Part shown: in pieces, positions 45,601 through 58,888 of the stretch
Position numbering within the stretch: the first letter of the stretch is position 1
Layout of the letters: the number at the start of each line of letters is the position of its first letter
NCBI RefSeq assembly: GCF_020080835.1
Contig: NC_058162.1
Span: forward strand, 1,364,001 to 1,428,000
Direction: 5' to 3'
Length of the DNA: 64,000 bases
Source: Cotesia glomerata
Taxonomy: Eukaryota; Arthropoda; Insecta; Hymenoptera; Braconidae
The notes under the pieces: generated by a model
The model's database searches: none
What the model saw: the letters and a program-made list of their open reading frames with translations, nothing else
Told to the model about the DNA's origin: nothing
Position numbers and translations under genes: made by a program

Positions 45601-48515
45601 CTATAAAACTTTAATTAACATCACATTCTCTTAAATATGGCATGAAAATTTCATATACCAGTACATGTTAATAATCTCTATCTCCTACTATTTTATTCGG
45701 TCTCTCATTTCGTATTCGACCGTCATATATTTTGATACTAACACTCCTATATTTTTAATGGTATAATTCACCAGAGAAATAGTCAATTTGAAAACATTTT
45801 TTTGTCCCAAATTTTCATAATTATTATCATTCAATTAAAAGAATATTAATGACATTAAAGTTAGCTGTCACTTTAAAATTTTTCAATTTTATTTAACAAA
45901 AAAAATTTGTTCAAAAAAATTGCATTTTTATTTTTTTTTCCAATTTCTACATGTCAATTTTTTTAATAGATTTTTTTTTTTCATTATTTGTTACAAAAGT
46001 TATTAAAATGATCAAATATTCTCTAAATTAATTGACATGAATATTAATTATTAATAATATATATGACATAATAATAATATTAATTATTAATTATTAATTA
46101 ACATAATATTAATTATTAATAATTATATGACATTATTCTGTCAGTTTTTCTGGGTATTTGCCGACTCAGTAAAGTATTTATAAATTATTCTGGCAGACCA
46201 GAATATTTCCCAAGGATCCAAAATTACCTTTTTAATATTTCAGCTAAGATTTTAATTTAATTTCTCTCAGGAGCGACACAGTATATTTTATAAAATATTT
46301 TATTTATTTTTAATGGTATGCTAATGCAGTATTATTATCATTCGTGTATAACTATGAATATTAAGTAAAATAAGTAATTAATATACTTTTGAGGAACAAA
46401 AATGAATTACTAACCCACAAAAAAAAATAATAAAATCCACTTTTAAGTTTCTTACTTAAAGTCTGATAAGAACATCTTATAACTTTTACATTATAATTAT
46501 TGAAATATACTTATTGTACTTTTGATCTTGTAGTTCCAATCTTTTGGGTGCATTGATATGATAATAACTTAACAAGTGAATTTAATCTATGATAATATAT
46601 TGGAAAATTACCATTAAATTTAAATAAAAAAAAAAAAAAAAAAAAAAAAAGCGTTGAAATTTTATCATTCTAGCGAATTATATTCCTACGAATTGAAATA
46701 TTATTAAAAATAATACAAGAGCCATAATAACCGGGGCGAAATAAAAATAATGGTGGTGAAAATAAATCGAGTTTACTCCGGACGATTTAAGCAGGATATT
46801 ATGCAAACTAGTGTACAGCAATAAAGTATTCTAACAAGGCAATATAATCTTGTCATCTTAAAGGAGAACATCAATTTGTCTTTCCACGCCGATATTGTTT
46901 CACCATTGATAACATATTATTACGCACAATATATTTTCTTTAAAAAAACTCACCTCTAAAAATATTCAAACTTTTAGAATTATAAACTCCATAAAAAATG
47001 GATCATACATACTTAAAACGATACTATATCTCTTTTTAAAATGTATTATTCATATGGATTTTTTTTTCCGAGCGACACAATTTTTAAGTACACATAAACA
47101 ACGTAAAAACAAAAATGTAAACGAGACGATAAAAAATTTAAGCTGCTTTACGGGAGAAACCAGATCTCCTTTAATCTAGCTGTTACGTATGTTTAATCAT
47201 TAAAAAAAAGTATTATTACATATATAGGAATGAAAGTACAACAATCATTTGATATTACAGTTTAGTAAAATCTCACGAGTCTCTATTCATATATATAAAC
47301 CGGTGTAAACTAGAAAACCAGCCTCTCTTGAGCAAAGAAGTTGTGATTATGACGATGAACAGAGTTAATAACCCGTGTAATTATAATACCACTCATCACG
47401 GATCTCCCTTATCGATTTTATGTACTTAGCCTTTCGATGTTATTATTTTTTTACCATTATTAATTATAATCCAATTAGTTTATCACCTGTTTCCGATACG
47501 CCGATATTTTCTCAGCCTTTAATTATTTATTTTAACTATTAATCAATAATAAACTTTTTTTACTTTTTAATAATTTAATATTGTATTAAATAATAAAAAA
47601 ATACATTCAAAAATTTACATTTATTCTTATAAAAATTTGAATTTTAAATTTTTCGCGGTATTATTTTTTCAAATGACAAAAGCGCAAGCGCAGGAAGTAA
47701 AAACTGATCAATACAAGATACTTATTGTAATTTTTTATAAATTATAATTAAACAACGTCGAATGAGACCGGTATTTTTAATACATCGCTGCTTAATATAA
47801 TTTCGAAGGTATTAAAAAAATAAATTTTTTTAATAAGTTAAATATTTTAGCGACTAGAGTGTTTACAAGCCTTCTAATTATTTTTCAACTAAATTTTTTC
47901 GTATTAAAAAAATTTTTTTAAGTGATATGAGGCGTGCAGTTTCAAACCCTTATAAAAGTTAGATTACGCCTGGAAAATTAATGATTTTGACCATAAAAAA
48001 AATAGCGATAAATTTGGGGAAAGAAATAAATAAAATGTTTTCCCCCATTTATTTATTATCATCTTACTTTTCCATTTTCATTATATATTTTATGACCGAG
48101 ACAAATGACTATTCTTTGTCCAACACTAATAGCAATTTTCTAGACTAACAGAGAAGCGCATGGCCCCAAGGTTGTGGAATGCAATGATGACACTTTCAAC
48201 CCTCGACAATAAAACGGCTGCTAGGGTGTACAAACAGAAAGAATGTATAGAATAAAATGACGGCTCTGAGGAAAGATTAAAAAAATATATCTTGTCTTGA
48301 GCATTTCAGTAAGTTAATATACACGATATGCTTTTACTAGAGATCTTCTCAACAAGGTCTCTAAGTGGCTCGTCAGATAACTGCTTTTGGCAATAGGAAG
48401 TGGAATATACACACATCGGGCTCTTCAAGACTCTTCTCATGTGTATACAACTTTTTTTATCCTTATAGGTATATTGTATTTGTAATCAAGATATCTTTCG
48501 CTTACAAGTTGTATA
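42700..48515. other. Long AT-rich stretch, no gene recognised
   Basis: Nothing could be supported as a gene. Notable are a moderately complex segment at 44470-44740 with a 107-codon minus-strand frame of unknown nature, repeated AATTATTAAT blocks at about 46030-46130, and a poly-A at 46626-46650. Several frames at 43862-45317 are AT-composition artefacts. Confidence 0.5.
46626..46650 (+). repeat. Poly-A tract of 25 bases
   Basis: A pure A run followed by GCGTTGAAA. No retrocopy body or target duplication recognised. Confidence 0.85.
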
Positions 48516-48518
48516 TCA

Positions 48519-49444
48519 TCTATATTATTAAGAGAATAAGCAAAATTTTGTGGCCATTCTTACCAATAGTCAATTTATGGCGATAAGTATTTAGGCTACA
48601 TTCGAAAATGCTCTATCTCTAGATACATAATTGAGAAATGACCTTGTACCTTGTAAACTATTGACATTTTTAAAGATATAAGCTCACCTTGATGTTACAC
48701 TCATCAAGACCTTTCATTTGAGTACCCACATTAATTTTTCATATATTTATATATATTATATATATGTATATATGAAAAATTAATGTGGGTACTCAAATGA
48801 AAGCTGTTGATGAGTGTAACATCGGGATGAGCTTATATCTTCAAAAACGTCAATAATTAAGAAAGTACAGTGCAATTTAACAAATATCTTGTGAACTATT
48901 GACATTTTTAAAGATATAAGCTCATCTTGATGTTACACTCATCAAGACCTTTCATTTGAGTACCCACATTAATTTTTCATATATTTATATATATTATATA
49001 TATGTATATATGACAAATATATGAAAATGCATGTGGGTACTCAAATGAAAGCTCTTAATGAGTGTAAAATCGGGGTGAGCTTATATCTTTAAAAACGTCA
49101 ATATGTCAATAATTAAGAAAGTACAGTGCAATTTAACAAATATCTTGTGAACTATTGACATTTTTAAAGATATAAGCTCATTCTGATGTTACACTCATCA
49201 AGACCTTTCATTTGAGTACCCACATCAATTTTTCATATATTTATATATATTATATATGAAAAATATATGAAAATGCATGTGGGTACTCAAATGAAAGCTC
49301 TTGATGAGAGTAACATCGGGATGAGCTTATATCTTTAAAAACGTCAATAGTTAAAAAATTACAGTGCAATTTAACAAAATTCATTATTTAATAAAGCAAC
49401 ATTTTATTTATTTATAGTTCAAATAGTGACTATAAGGTTGCTAG
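48519..49444 (+). mobile_element. Non-autonomous Helitron, full length, three snap-back units
   Basis: This is the reference copy. It begins TCTATATTATTAAGAGAA after an A and ends GGTTGCTAG before a T, which is the A/T insertion site and TC...CTRR end pattern of Helitrons. After the 5' end come CAAAATTTTGTGGCC, TATTTAGGCTACATTCG and CTCTATCTCTAGATACATAA. Three snap-back units follow at about 48659-48855, 48897-49104 and 49153-49350, then AGTACAGTGCAATTTAACAA, a T/A-rich stretch and the 3' end. The 3' hairpin is half lost here; the intact form is at 59566-59584. There is no Rep/helicase frame, so movement would depend on an autonomous relative. Confidence 0.85.
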
Positions 49445-49449
49445 TATAT

Positions 49450-50660
49450 ATTATACATATAACATCCAATCGAAATTTAAATTATACATGTTCTGTGACT
49501 GTTAACTGTTAAATGAGTCTATTATACACGTTTTCCTTACTGAGACGAATCTCCTAGCTTCGCAGTGATTGTTAAACCTCCTACAGATTTATATGCTAAT
49601 TGGACACTAGAAAACTTAGCTAACTGATGTGCATACTTTGGAAGATGAGTAAACTTTATTCAAATTTAATAACTAAAGTTGGCTATAATCGTAAAGTTTC
49701 GTTGTTGATTAACAATTCTTAAAAGAAAACTTTATCGAGAATCGAAATTCGAGCGGCATTTTTAAAACTTTTTAAAAATATACTTTTTATGGTTTCTTTT
49801 TTTTTTTTTTTTTTTTTTCATTAAAAGTTTATTCGATAGATAATTTTTTTTTAATGAATCAATTTTTTCGACTTGAAAGATACTCTCCATTAAAAATAGA
49901 GTAGAAAAATCTTAATCAAAATAACATGGCCGGGACCACCTGAATTGATACAAGGGAAAAAAGGTCCTTTGAAGTCGGTCTAAAGATTGCTCGGGAGCGT
50001 TCGAAGAATACTCCAGGTGCAGGAGAACTCGAAATACGTGGTAAGAAAAAGAAATTGATGATAGAAGCTGAAGGAAAGAATGAAAACATCCAAAACGAGT
50101 GGATGTTCCTATATACCTAGGTATATTTTCTGAACTGACGTCTGCCCCAATTTAATACCATCTGTAGCCTTATATATAAATATATAAATATTCTGTGTAC
50201 CAATAGAATCGTCTCTAAGTACAATTACATTGAAAAGTTTTATCAATAAATGTCAGTACTGAGGTATCTATTAACTTGGGGAACTACGCAAGATTTTTCT
50301 GTAATAATGCTTATAAAAATTTGACACTATTTTTTTTATGGCCGTAAATTAAGTAATTGTAGATTTTTTTAGTTTAAATTCGTTCAGAATACAAAAAAAA
50401 TATTTTTTATTTAATAAAAAAAATTTATTTTTAGAGAAATTAAAGGATTGATTCAAAAATTTCTTGTTTATAATACTTAAAAAAATTTAGAAGGTAATAA
50501 AAGTCTAAATATTTGTAATTTTTAATTAAAATACAAGTTTTGTTTAAAAATAATAAATTAATTAATGAATCAAAAATTTTTTTCCTTGATTCTTAAATTT
50601 TATATATTTCTATTTAATTTTCTTGATAAATTTTTTTTTTGAAAAATACATAACAAAAGA
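49450..50660. other. No gene recognised; poly-T and a weak open segment
   Basis: A poly-T lies at 49797-49819. A segment at about 49944-50110 is open for 50-plus codons (phrase S-F-E-V-G-L-K-I-A-R-E-R-S-K-N-T-P-G) with a donor-like GTAAGA at 50041, but no acceptor is clear. The remainder is AT-rich. Confidence 0.4.
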
Positions 50661-50669
50661 AACAATTTA

Positions 50670-51000
50670 AAATAAAAAAATTTGATTATCAAAATTTTAA
50701 CAAATTTTCAAAAAAATTTATAAATTATTTAGAAAATTGTAATATTCAATTTTTTTTTTTTAATTGCTCTTGTTTTATGTACTTTTCCAAAAAAAAAAAA
50801 GATAAAATATAAATTTTATCCAAAAACATAAGAGCTAAAATTTTTTCCAACTTTTGAAGGCAAAACAAAAAAAGCTATCGAAATTTTTATTTTTTTCTTT
50901 CACGGAATTTTTTATTATAAATTCGCCGTAAAAACAAGCAGAATCAAAAAAAAATTTGAAAATGTTAATTTTCACCTTGTAAATAATTGCCGAATTTTTT
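50670..51000 (+). repeat. Dispersed T/A-rich repeat, copy 2 of 3
   Basis: Shares the ordered phrases given for the copy at 36990-37310, including AAGATAAAATATAAATTTTA, TCCAAAAACATAAGAGC and TTGAAGGCAAAA, and also GCTATCGAA, which is shared more closely with 55300-55625. The minus-strand frame at 50835-51128 falls within it. Confidence 0.65.
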
Positions 51001-51004
51001 TGAA

Positions 51005-52130
51005 AATATCTAAAAACAAGAGTAAAATTTTGAAGATATTTTTGTTGAGTAAAATATTTTTTTTTAATACAGAAGTGAAATTTAGCATTATAAATCCTTG
51101 CATGGCCTACTAGTTTTATATTTAACAATAGATAATATTTAATCTAAGGTATATAATAAGTCGATGAAATATATTCTTTTGAAAAGGTGATGGAGCGAAA
51201 AACTAAGTGAATCGAGGAGGAAGGTATTAGCGCTAAGTATAGAATTCAGGAGATACAGGAAAGAGCGAATGGAATAGATGCAGAGTGAAATGGATGAAAA
51301 AGCTCGGAGCAGCACAGCACAGTTAGTAATCCGGCTGCACAAGATGTAATCCTAGTTGAACGGCACATCGGGCACAACAATGAGAGCTCGACTACCTGCG
51401 AAAAAAAAATTTATCCCAGTCCTAAGTGTGCTACGATCAATTGTGGGCGGACACGCACGTGTACATGAAGCTCCCTCAACACGGCAATTGTCAGCATTTT
51501 TAGATCCCACGAGAGATCGACAGGTTTGATAGCGTTAATTCAATACCTACATACTCCATCCAACAATGATCATACATTTGATCCATCGCCTTTATTACAA
51601 ATTATTCCATCAGCGAAAGTTAGATCCTTTCATTTAATTGCTTATTATTTTCATTATTAACCAACGAGTTTTCAATTTCTTGCTTCTGGATAAAAAACAT
51701 AAATTTTTTAATTGTAATAATGAAAAAAAGTAAACTGAATTATTTATTTTGGTTTTTGGTAGGCGTTTAGTTTTTTTTGTAATGCATCAATGCACAGAAA
51801 AAGTTATATTGAACGAAAAGAAAAAATTTTGTCAATAACCTTTACAGAAATGTGTCCAATACCTGCTTGGATCAATATAATAGAAATATGGTTCCCACAG
51901 TACAATAAAAGACCTATTTAATTATTAATATAAATACGTCAAGTTAAATTTATGACATGAAAATATGTTTTTATATTTCACGGACTACCTTTTTGTTTAA
52001 ATTTGAATATCAAACTTAGAATGAATGAAAAATGGATCATTTTTTTAAAAAAAGCAAATAAGTTGTTGGTTTTGAACGCCCTTTCGAAAGTAAACAAACT
52101 AAATAGTTCTATCGAAAAGAATTTATTAAA
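51005..52130. other. No gene recognised
   Basis: Positions 51150-51560 are less AT-rich, with a purine-rich plus strand and a CACGTG hexamer near 51458. Open frames are on the pyrimidine strand and low in complexity. No gene is supported. Confidence 0.45.
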
Positions 52131-52137
52131 AAATATA

Positions 52138-52923
52138 GCGTTATTTGACTGCCGTGATGTGAACAATAAATAAATTAAATTTTGTTTTATTAACTAATGA
52201 TTTTTATTAAATTGCACTGTACTTTCTTAAATATTGACGTTTTTAAAGATATAAGCTCATCCCGATGTTACACTCATCAAGAGCTTTCATTTGAGTACCC
52301 ACATGCATTTTTGATATATTTTTCATATATACATATATATAATATATTTAAATATATGAAAAATTGATGTGGGTACTCAAATGAAAGGTCTTGATGAGTG
52401 TAACATCAGAATGAGCTTATATGTTTAAAAATGTCGATAGTTCACAAGATATTCGTTAAATTGCACTGTACCTTCTTAATTATTGACATTTTTAAAGATA
52501 TAAGCTCATCCCGATATTACACTCATCAAGAGCTTTCATTTGAGTACCCACATACATTTTTGATATATTTTTCATATATACATATATATAATATATTTAA
52601 ATATATGAAAAATTGATGTGGGTACTCAAATAAAAGGTCTTGATGAGTGTAATGTCGAGGTGAGCTTATATCTTTAAAAATGTCAATAGTTCACGAGATA
52701 CAAGGTCATTTCTTAATTATGTATCTAGAAATAGAGCATTTTCGAATGCAGCCTAAATACTTATCATGATAAATTGACTATCGGTGAGAATGATATGAAA
52801 CCTTGAAAAGGCACAAATTCAAGTCAAGACCTTTGCAATGACACTAAATTCCACTAAAAAATCCGATTTTATCATATGACCACCCTGGACACAAAATTTA
52901 TCTTATTCTCTTTATAATATAGA
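52138..52923 (-). mobile_element. Non-autonomous Helitron, two snap-back units, intact 5' end
   Basis: The 3' side starts within GCGTTATTTGACTGCCGTGA, with the CTAG end and hairpin eroded. Snap-back units lie at about 52231-52440 and 52481-52689. The 5' region is the most complete in the window: GCAGCCTAAATACTTATCAT, AAGGCACAAATTCAAGTC, TCCGATTTTATCATATGACC, then CTTATTCTCTTTATAATATA and the terminal GA at 52923, next to T. The frame at 52431-52616 is a hairpin read-through. Confidence 0.8.
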
Positions 52924-52929
52924 TTTATG

Positions 52930-53410
52930 CGCATCTTCAATATTCTGTGTAAATACTCAAACTATTACTGGATCTATTTAGAAGTAAAAGCTGTGTATGT
53001 ACTGTCGCATCGCAACTCACGTAATTTAAAAGTTAAAATGCAAAAAAAAGAGTTTAGTAAAACATTAAAAAATAATTTGATTATGGAAACTTTGACGGAT
53101 AAAAATGATTCAAAAATGTTTTAAACTCTGGTACCGTGAAAACGGTGGATGGATACTTGTGAATTTTTAATAAAAGTATTACGTGAGCCAAAATAGTCGA
53201 CAAATAGAGAACGCCCAGTGGGCAACTTTATGAGAGTTTTATGTAATGCATTATAAAAGTACATACTCGAGCCATCTGTTGAATTTTTTTAGATTTTATT
53301 CGGTAATTATTCGTGCTGTCGCGATTTTGATAAAATTATGCAGAACAGTAGATTGCACATATTATTTATTTTACGACAAAAATAATATAAAAATTGAATT
53401 TTAATCAGAA
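52930..53410. other. No gene recognised
   Basis: A 65-codon frame at 52927-53124 is lysine/asparagine-rich with no recognised domain. Otherwise AT-rich unique sequence. Confidence 0.45.
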
Positions 53411-53414
53411 TAAA

Positions 53415-53560
53415 AAATTATTTTGAATGAAGAGAAAAATTCTTGAACCAAAAAAATAATATTGAAGCGTTTTATTGTTTTAGATTAAGACGAAAAATTT
53501 TTTAATTGACTAAAATTTTATTAAGCCAAAAATTTCTTAGTCTAAGTTAATTTATTTTTC
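53415..53560. repeat. Dispersed repeat, copy 2 of 2
   Basis: Matches 22655-22800 in the same order and orientation (GAAAAATTCTTGAACCAAAA, AATATTGAAGCGTTT, CGAAAAATTTTTTAA, AAGCCAA). Boundaries are approximate. Confidence 0.6.
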
Positions 53561-53564
53561 TGTT

Positions 53565-54900
53565 AAGTTAATTTTTTTTCTGTGTATTAAATATAAAAAT
53601 AAGTTAAATTAAACAATTTATTAAATGTGTTGAAAAATGATGAAAAATTATTCTAAAATAACGTTCTCACTTAATATACGGACAGCTGGTGAAAAAACAA
53701 TTTTTCAATTTAAAACTGATCGCAATATCTTTTTATTTTTTAACTCTGCCAGGAAATTTTCAATTTTCGTACTCTAGAATTCAAGAAGAAAAATGTTGAA
53801 GGATAAAAAATGCGGAAATCATATGAGGTAGAGAGTAAATGAGATTCTCGTCTATACTCTCGAGGTCGTCGACATAACGAGGCTTCGGCTCTGATAAATC
53901 GGATCGGTGTTTAATCAAATGGAAAAATATTACCAGCGATGGTAAAGCAGTTGAAACAAATAACCTCGAGTTTTTAAAAATTTGCTCAATCAGTCATGAA
54001 ATTTCTCACATTTTTATTCAATCTAAAACTCCCACTTGTTCATTTCATTAAATATTTAAAGTCTTTATAAAAATACATTTTAAATGTACGCATTTATTAA
54101 GTAAATGTTGATTTTTTCTATTTAATACTTCACTTTGTTACACGTGTCTTACATAACAATAATATAATGAAAATGAAGCGTTACAAGCAGGTATACAAGT
54201 AGAATGCAGTATGAGCAAAAAAATATTTTATAATTGAAAAACATACCGGCTTATGTTAGCTGCACAACCGTGTGTGCTTCTCTACCGCGTGTAATATATT
54301 TTTGTGTATGCTATTATGTAAACCGTATTTATTATTTATGTGCTATGAATAACCGATGAAGTGTCAAGTGATAACGATGCCGGAATATTTTTTCTTTTTT
54401 TTTTAATTTTCCTGAAAAATAATAGAAAATTTCTAAAAATAAACACTGATTTCCTCTATGGAAAAAAATTATAAATGCAAAAATATAATTTTTTTTTTTT
54501 TGTTTGAAAATTATTAAGCCTAATATCACAATTTTTTAGAATTATTAGCGTTCTAGATAAATTTTTTAAAGTAAAGCGAAACTCAAATAAAAAAGTTTTA
54601 CCAAATCTGCACTAAAAGTTGAATTTTTTATTTTTGGCCTTGTTAGCGGAAAAGAACCACCACTTTTTTCTTATGAGAAAACAAATAGAGGGTTACAATA
54701 ATCTTCCCTTCCCCAAAGAAATTTAAACTTTAGATTTCAGATGTATATAAATATATGTTTAGGAAAAATAAATATGCGCGCCATACGGAAAAAAATGAGC
54801 AATTTTTTTCTTCCCTGGTGTGAAATTTTACAAGATCATAGATTTTTTGGAAGGTCAAAAAAAATTACAAATTTTTAATTAATTGAAACTTGAATTTTTA
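53565..54900. other. No gene recognised
   Basis: AT-rich, with a slightly more complex patch at 53800-53960. The minus-strand frame 54332-54529 is low complexity. Confidence 0.5.
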
Positions 54901-54904
54901 GCCA

Positions 54905-54985
54905 AAAAAAATTTGGTAAATATTTACAAGTAGGGTCAACCGTTTTAATTTTAATTTTTTTAAACGAAATTTAGGCATAACTTAT
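54905..54985 (-). repeat. Dispersed repeat shared with 35080-35150
   Basis: The complement reads ATTAAAATTAAAACGGTTGA, then CCCTACTTGTAAATATTTAC, matching ATTAAAATAGTTGACCCCAC and TTGTAAATATTTAC on the plus strand near 35108-35141, with similar flanking sequence. It may be part of the same sub-family as the variant Helitron end at 34790. Confidence 0.5.
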
Positions 54986-55299
54986 ATTTATTTAGGTTTT
55001 TTAATAAAAATTTTTTACCTAAGAAAATAAAACAATAACTAAAACATGTAAAAATTATATAAATTTATAATAACAAACAATAGTTGATACAATTAAGCAA
55101 AACTCGCGAGGAATTGTAAACGTATTATTATACATTTAATTACAATAGCTCTTATACAATTATGCAATTGCAAGAACTGATGTACAAATTTAAATATGTC
55201 AATAAATATCTTCAATAAATAAATAAAATATTGAACGAAATTTCTATTTGATTTTATTAATATTTTTTTCTTTGAAAAATACATAAAAAAAAGAACAAT

Positions 55300-55625
55300 T
55301 TAAACAAAAAAAGTTGATCCAAATTTTAACAAATTTTCAAAAAAATTTATAAATTTCTTAGAAAATTGTGAGATTCAATTTTTTTTCTACATTGTTTATT
55401 TTTGTACTTTTTAAAAAAATATATCAAAAAAAGATAAAATATAAATTTTATCCAAAAACCATCCATAAGAGCGAAAATTTTCTCCAATTTTTGAAGGCAA
55501 AAAAGCTATCGAATCTTCATTTTTATGCTTGTAAAAATATGCAGAATAAAATAAATTTAAAAATGTTACTTTTTCACCTAATTATAGCCCAAAATAGGCT
55601 TGTAAATAATACCCAAAATTTTTTT
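55300..55625 (+). repeat. Dispersed T/A-rich repeat, copy 3 of 3
   Basis: Carries the same series of phrases as 36990-37310 and 50670-51000, including TATCAAAAAAAGATAAAATA, TTTTATCCAAAAACC, TTGAAGGCAAAAAAGC, CACCTAATTATAGCCCAAAA and CTTGTAAATAAT. The 96-codon frame at 55368-55658 lies within it and is not considered a gene. Confidence 0.65.
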
Positions 55626-55629
55626 TTCC

Positions 55630-57020
55630 ACATTAAAGTACAGCTTGTTGTCTCTTAAATATTTCAATTTTTTACCCTTTAATTTTTGCTTTAAATAAAT
55701 ATTTAATCGATCATACTAGCTAATAGATTCAATATGCATACTATTTTTTGTGCCGATAAAAAAGGAGGGTATAATAAGCTGTCAACTTGCTCAATATTGA
55801 ACTATGTAATAATCCAATTACTATTTTCCTTCTGAAGGAGTTTTTTTTATTAAACTTTACTAAACAGGTCAGTGGTTTTAATTAAAAACTTATAATAATA
55901 ATTATTAATAATAACAATTATTATTGGAAGTAAAAGGCAAAAAATTGCAGGATTTGTGTAAAATTTTCTGTTGTTGGGCCGGAGTTTATTGGTGTTATTC
56001 CATAAATGGTCTTGGGACGACTGTAGCCTCAAGAAAGTATTGAGAAGACTAAGATAAGAAATAAAGAAAGAGGAAACATCCCTCCATCGAGTTGCCTTCT
56101 CTTTTTCCCCTTTCGTGTATAGTATATACTATACGTTCGAGTAGACCATTGTAACCCAACAAAGTCTCATGCTCCTGCCAGTGCCCTGGGGCATGCAACT
56201 TTTGTTTAATGCAATTTAATAAAACTTTTATAACAAACTGAATAAATTTACTAGATTAATTAAGTTAAAAAACAATTTTTTAATTTATTGTTCTTCAAGT
56301 TTAAATAAAAAAAAATAAATTCTGGAGTATTATGGAGTATGATTGAATTTTCTAAAATAATAAATAAGTCTAATGGCCTTAACTAATCGGATGGTAAAAG
56401 TTTTTACCACTGTGGGTTTAGCCTTGAAGTAACAACTTAAAAATTGGGCATCATAGTTGTCACCATTAGTTCGGGTCGTTACACTTATTTACTGTCACCT
56501 TTACTTACAATTTAATCTATTTGACAAAAATATCAGTCCAGGGTCCGTAAGGTCTTTTAAATCAAGCAAAACCATTTGGAGGCTGTCTATTCTCTATTAA
56601 AATTAAACAGTGGTTAGAATTCCTTGAAAGGCAATGATCTAATGTAACGGAACGTTAATCCGTAAGCCAAAATAATTCCCCGGAAATTCTCGCGCGTTAC
56701 CGTGGTTCCGGTTGTTACAATAATCGCTAGGTACGGCCTTGTAAGCAAAGAAAAAGGCACTGAAGACGATTTTTTAAAAATAAATAACTACGAACCAACC
56801 AAGTATTTCAGCGGACTCCAAGATTTCTCACCCATTGGTTCATTACCGGTTCAATAAGAAACGAAAAATAACTTGCATTATATTCACAGGTTTTATTGCT
56901 TTTTTTAGTGAGGTTATTTGATGGCTGATTAAATATCTGGGTAGTGATTGAAAAATTGTTTTCAGATCCTTTGAATTTTTTTTTTTCAATTTCAAGACGG
57001 TGAAAAAAAATTTTTTGCAC
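55630..57020. other. No gene recognised
   Basis: A perfect 18-base palindrome GTATAGTATATACTATAC lies at about 56118-56135. Positions 56370-56760 are of balanced composition without an open frame or recognisable ends. Confidence 0.45.
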
Positions 57021-57029
57021 TAAATTTTA

Positions 57030-57120
57030 TTACTTATGTGAAACTAAATGATATGTATTTTACTTTTTGCTATTTGGCTCTATGCCTTGGCATTTAAATT
57101 TCAATAAATAAAAAAAAATA
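57030..57120 (+). mobile_element. Probable LINE 3' end, second copy
   Basis: ACTTTTTGCTATTTGGCTC, GCCTTGGCATTTAAATTTCA and an AATAAATAAA tail parallel 28060-28130. No coding part upstream. Identification by tail pattern only. Confidence 0.35.
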
Positions 57121-57129
57121 AATAAAACC

Positions 57130-57720
57130 GCGTCAAGTTTTTTTTTAATATTTATTGAGTCAATTTTTTTTAGAGATTTTTGATTCATTTAAAAATTAAA
57201 TACGGGTAAAATTTAACAACGATGTTTTAATTGTTTTATATCAAAAGTTTTAATAAATAAAAATTGTAAAAATTAATGTAAAATAAATTTTTTAGTATAC
57301 ATTTTTTATGAATTTAAAATTTTATAAAACAATTTTTTTTTTTTAATATTTACTGAGTCAATTCTTTTATTGATTTTTAATTTATTTAAAAATTTAATAA
57401 AATTCAAATTTAAAAATGATTTTTTAATTATTTTATATGAAAAATCTTGAATAAATAAAAATCGTCAAAGTTAAATAATGTAAAATAAATTAACTAGCAT
57501 TGAAAAAAAAATTTTTTTGCAGTGTACATTTTTTATAAATTTAAAATTTTATAAAACAAGTTTTTTTTTAATATTTACTGAGCCAATTTTTTTATAAATT
57601 TTTAATTTATTTAAAAATTAAATATAATTAAAATTCAAAAACGATATTTTAATTATTTTATAAATTGTCAAAGTTAAATAATGTAAAATAAATTGATTAG
57701 AATTGAAAAAATAATTTTTC
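57130..57720. repeat. Degenerate tandem repeat, period about 200-225 bp, three units
   Basis: AATATTTACTGAGTC-like phrases occur at about 57145, 57345 and 57570, each preceded by T-rich sequence. Each is followed by TTTTTAATTTATTTAAAAAT, an AAATTCAAA stretch, TTTTAATTATTTTATA and GTCAAAGTTAAATAATGTAA. Non-coding. Confidence 0.65.
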
Positions 57721-57724
57721 AAAA

Positions 57725-58885
57725 TAGCTAATTCAAAGAATTTGTTTAAAATTTGTTAAAATAAAATAAAAATTTTTATAAAATTAAAATTTCTAGACTT
57801 TTTCAAGTTTTCAGCTGTCTTATTTAAAAGCACAACTCCAAAATTTTTCCGCCTGATTTTCGTCAGTAATATTTTACTTTTTATTATTTTTAGTAGGCTA
57901 AAATATTTTTTTAATATATTTTTTGTTTAAATAAAATTTTTATTTATTTATTGAAATAAATAATTATTAATATTATTATTAATATTTATTTATATAAATA
58001 AATAAAATTTTTTATCAACTAAAATTGTAAATTAATTTTTTTGAACGAAAAATTATAAAAAATTCAAGAACTTTTATTTAAAATAGGCCAGCTGGTAAAT
58101 TAATGATTAAAAAAAAATAAAAAAATGTAATAAAGTATAAAAATTGAACTCTTTATCTATCTCGGTGTAAATTCTCTCAGACTAAAGAAGAATCGAAATG
58201 ACATAAAAAATGAAAAAGATAAAAACAGTTATCGACAAGGCATCGTGAACTGACGAAGACTAGCCAGCAGTTCAAGTACATAACAGGGATACTAGTAAGT
58301 ATAACTGGTATGTATAGGCACACATATAATATCCCAGCGCTTACGTTGGTAATTTCTTGTTCTTTTCTAGCAAGACTCAAGTTAGCTTTTCGGTCGAACG
58401 GTTGCCATAAAATATCGGTGCAACAGCAACAGCAGCAGCACCAACAACTAACTAGTGTATAGGTATAGGTGCAGGTAAACTAAAGGTGAAGGGAAAGAAA
58501 CCTTTTCTCCAGCGATGTGTGGCCATTATGCAGTCCGTGACGAATTTACGTTATACTAAGCTTAACTCAACCATGAAGTTTCCATTCGATGTTACTCGAC
58601 CTCAAGAAATCATAGACAGGAAATAATCCAGAAGTCTAAGACAAGGAAAGAACACCCTGTGTGTGCCCTCATCCCATAATTTTACGGACTAATTACACCT
58701 TTTTATTCTAAAAAATTTATTAATTTATTTAAATGTTACTAAGTGTATGTTATTAAAGTCCATCTGCATTTAAAAGACAAAACAATTATTATATTTATTA
58801 CAATAAAAATTTGAATTAATTTGAAATACAAGAACTCTAAGGAATTTTTAATTTGAGAAATTGTAAATAAGTTATTAAAAGTTTA
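57725..58885. other. No gene recognised; short CAG/CAA run
   Basis: AT-rich, with a small CAACAGCAGCAG-type run at about 58419-58450. Positions 58180-58680 are of moderate complexity, and the 67-codon minus-strand frame there has no recognisable domain. Confidence 0.45.
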
Positions 58886-58888
58886 ATC

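Noticed and set aside
58419..58450. CAG/CAA run as a coding polyglutamine tract
   Set aside because: Short, imperfect and not in a sustained open frame.
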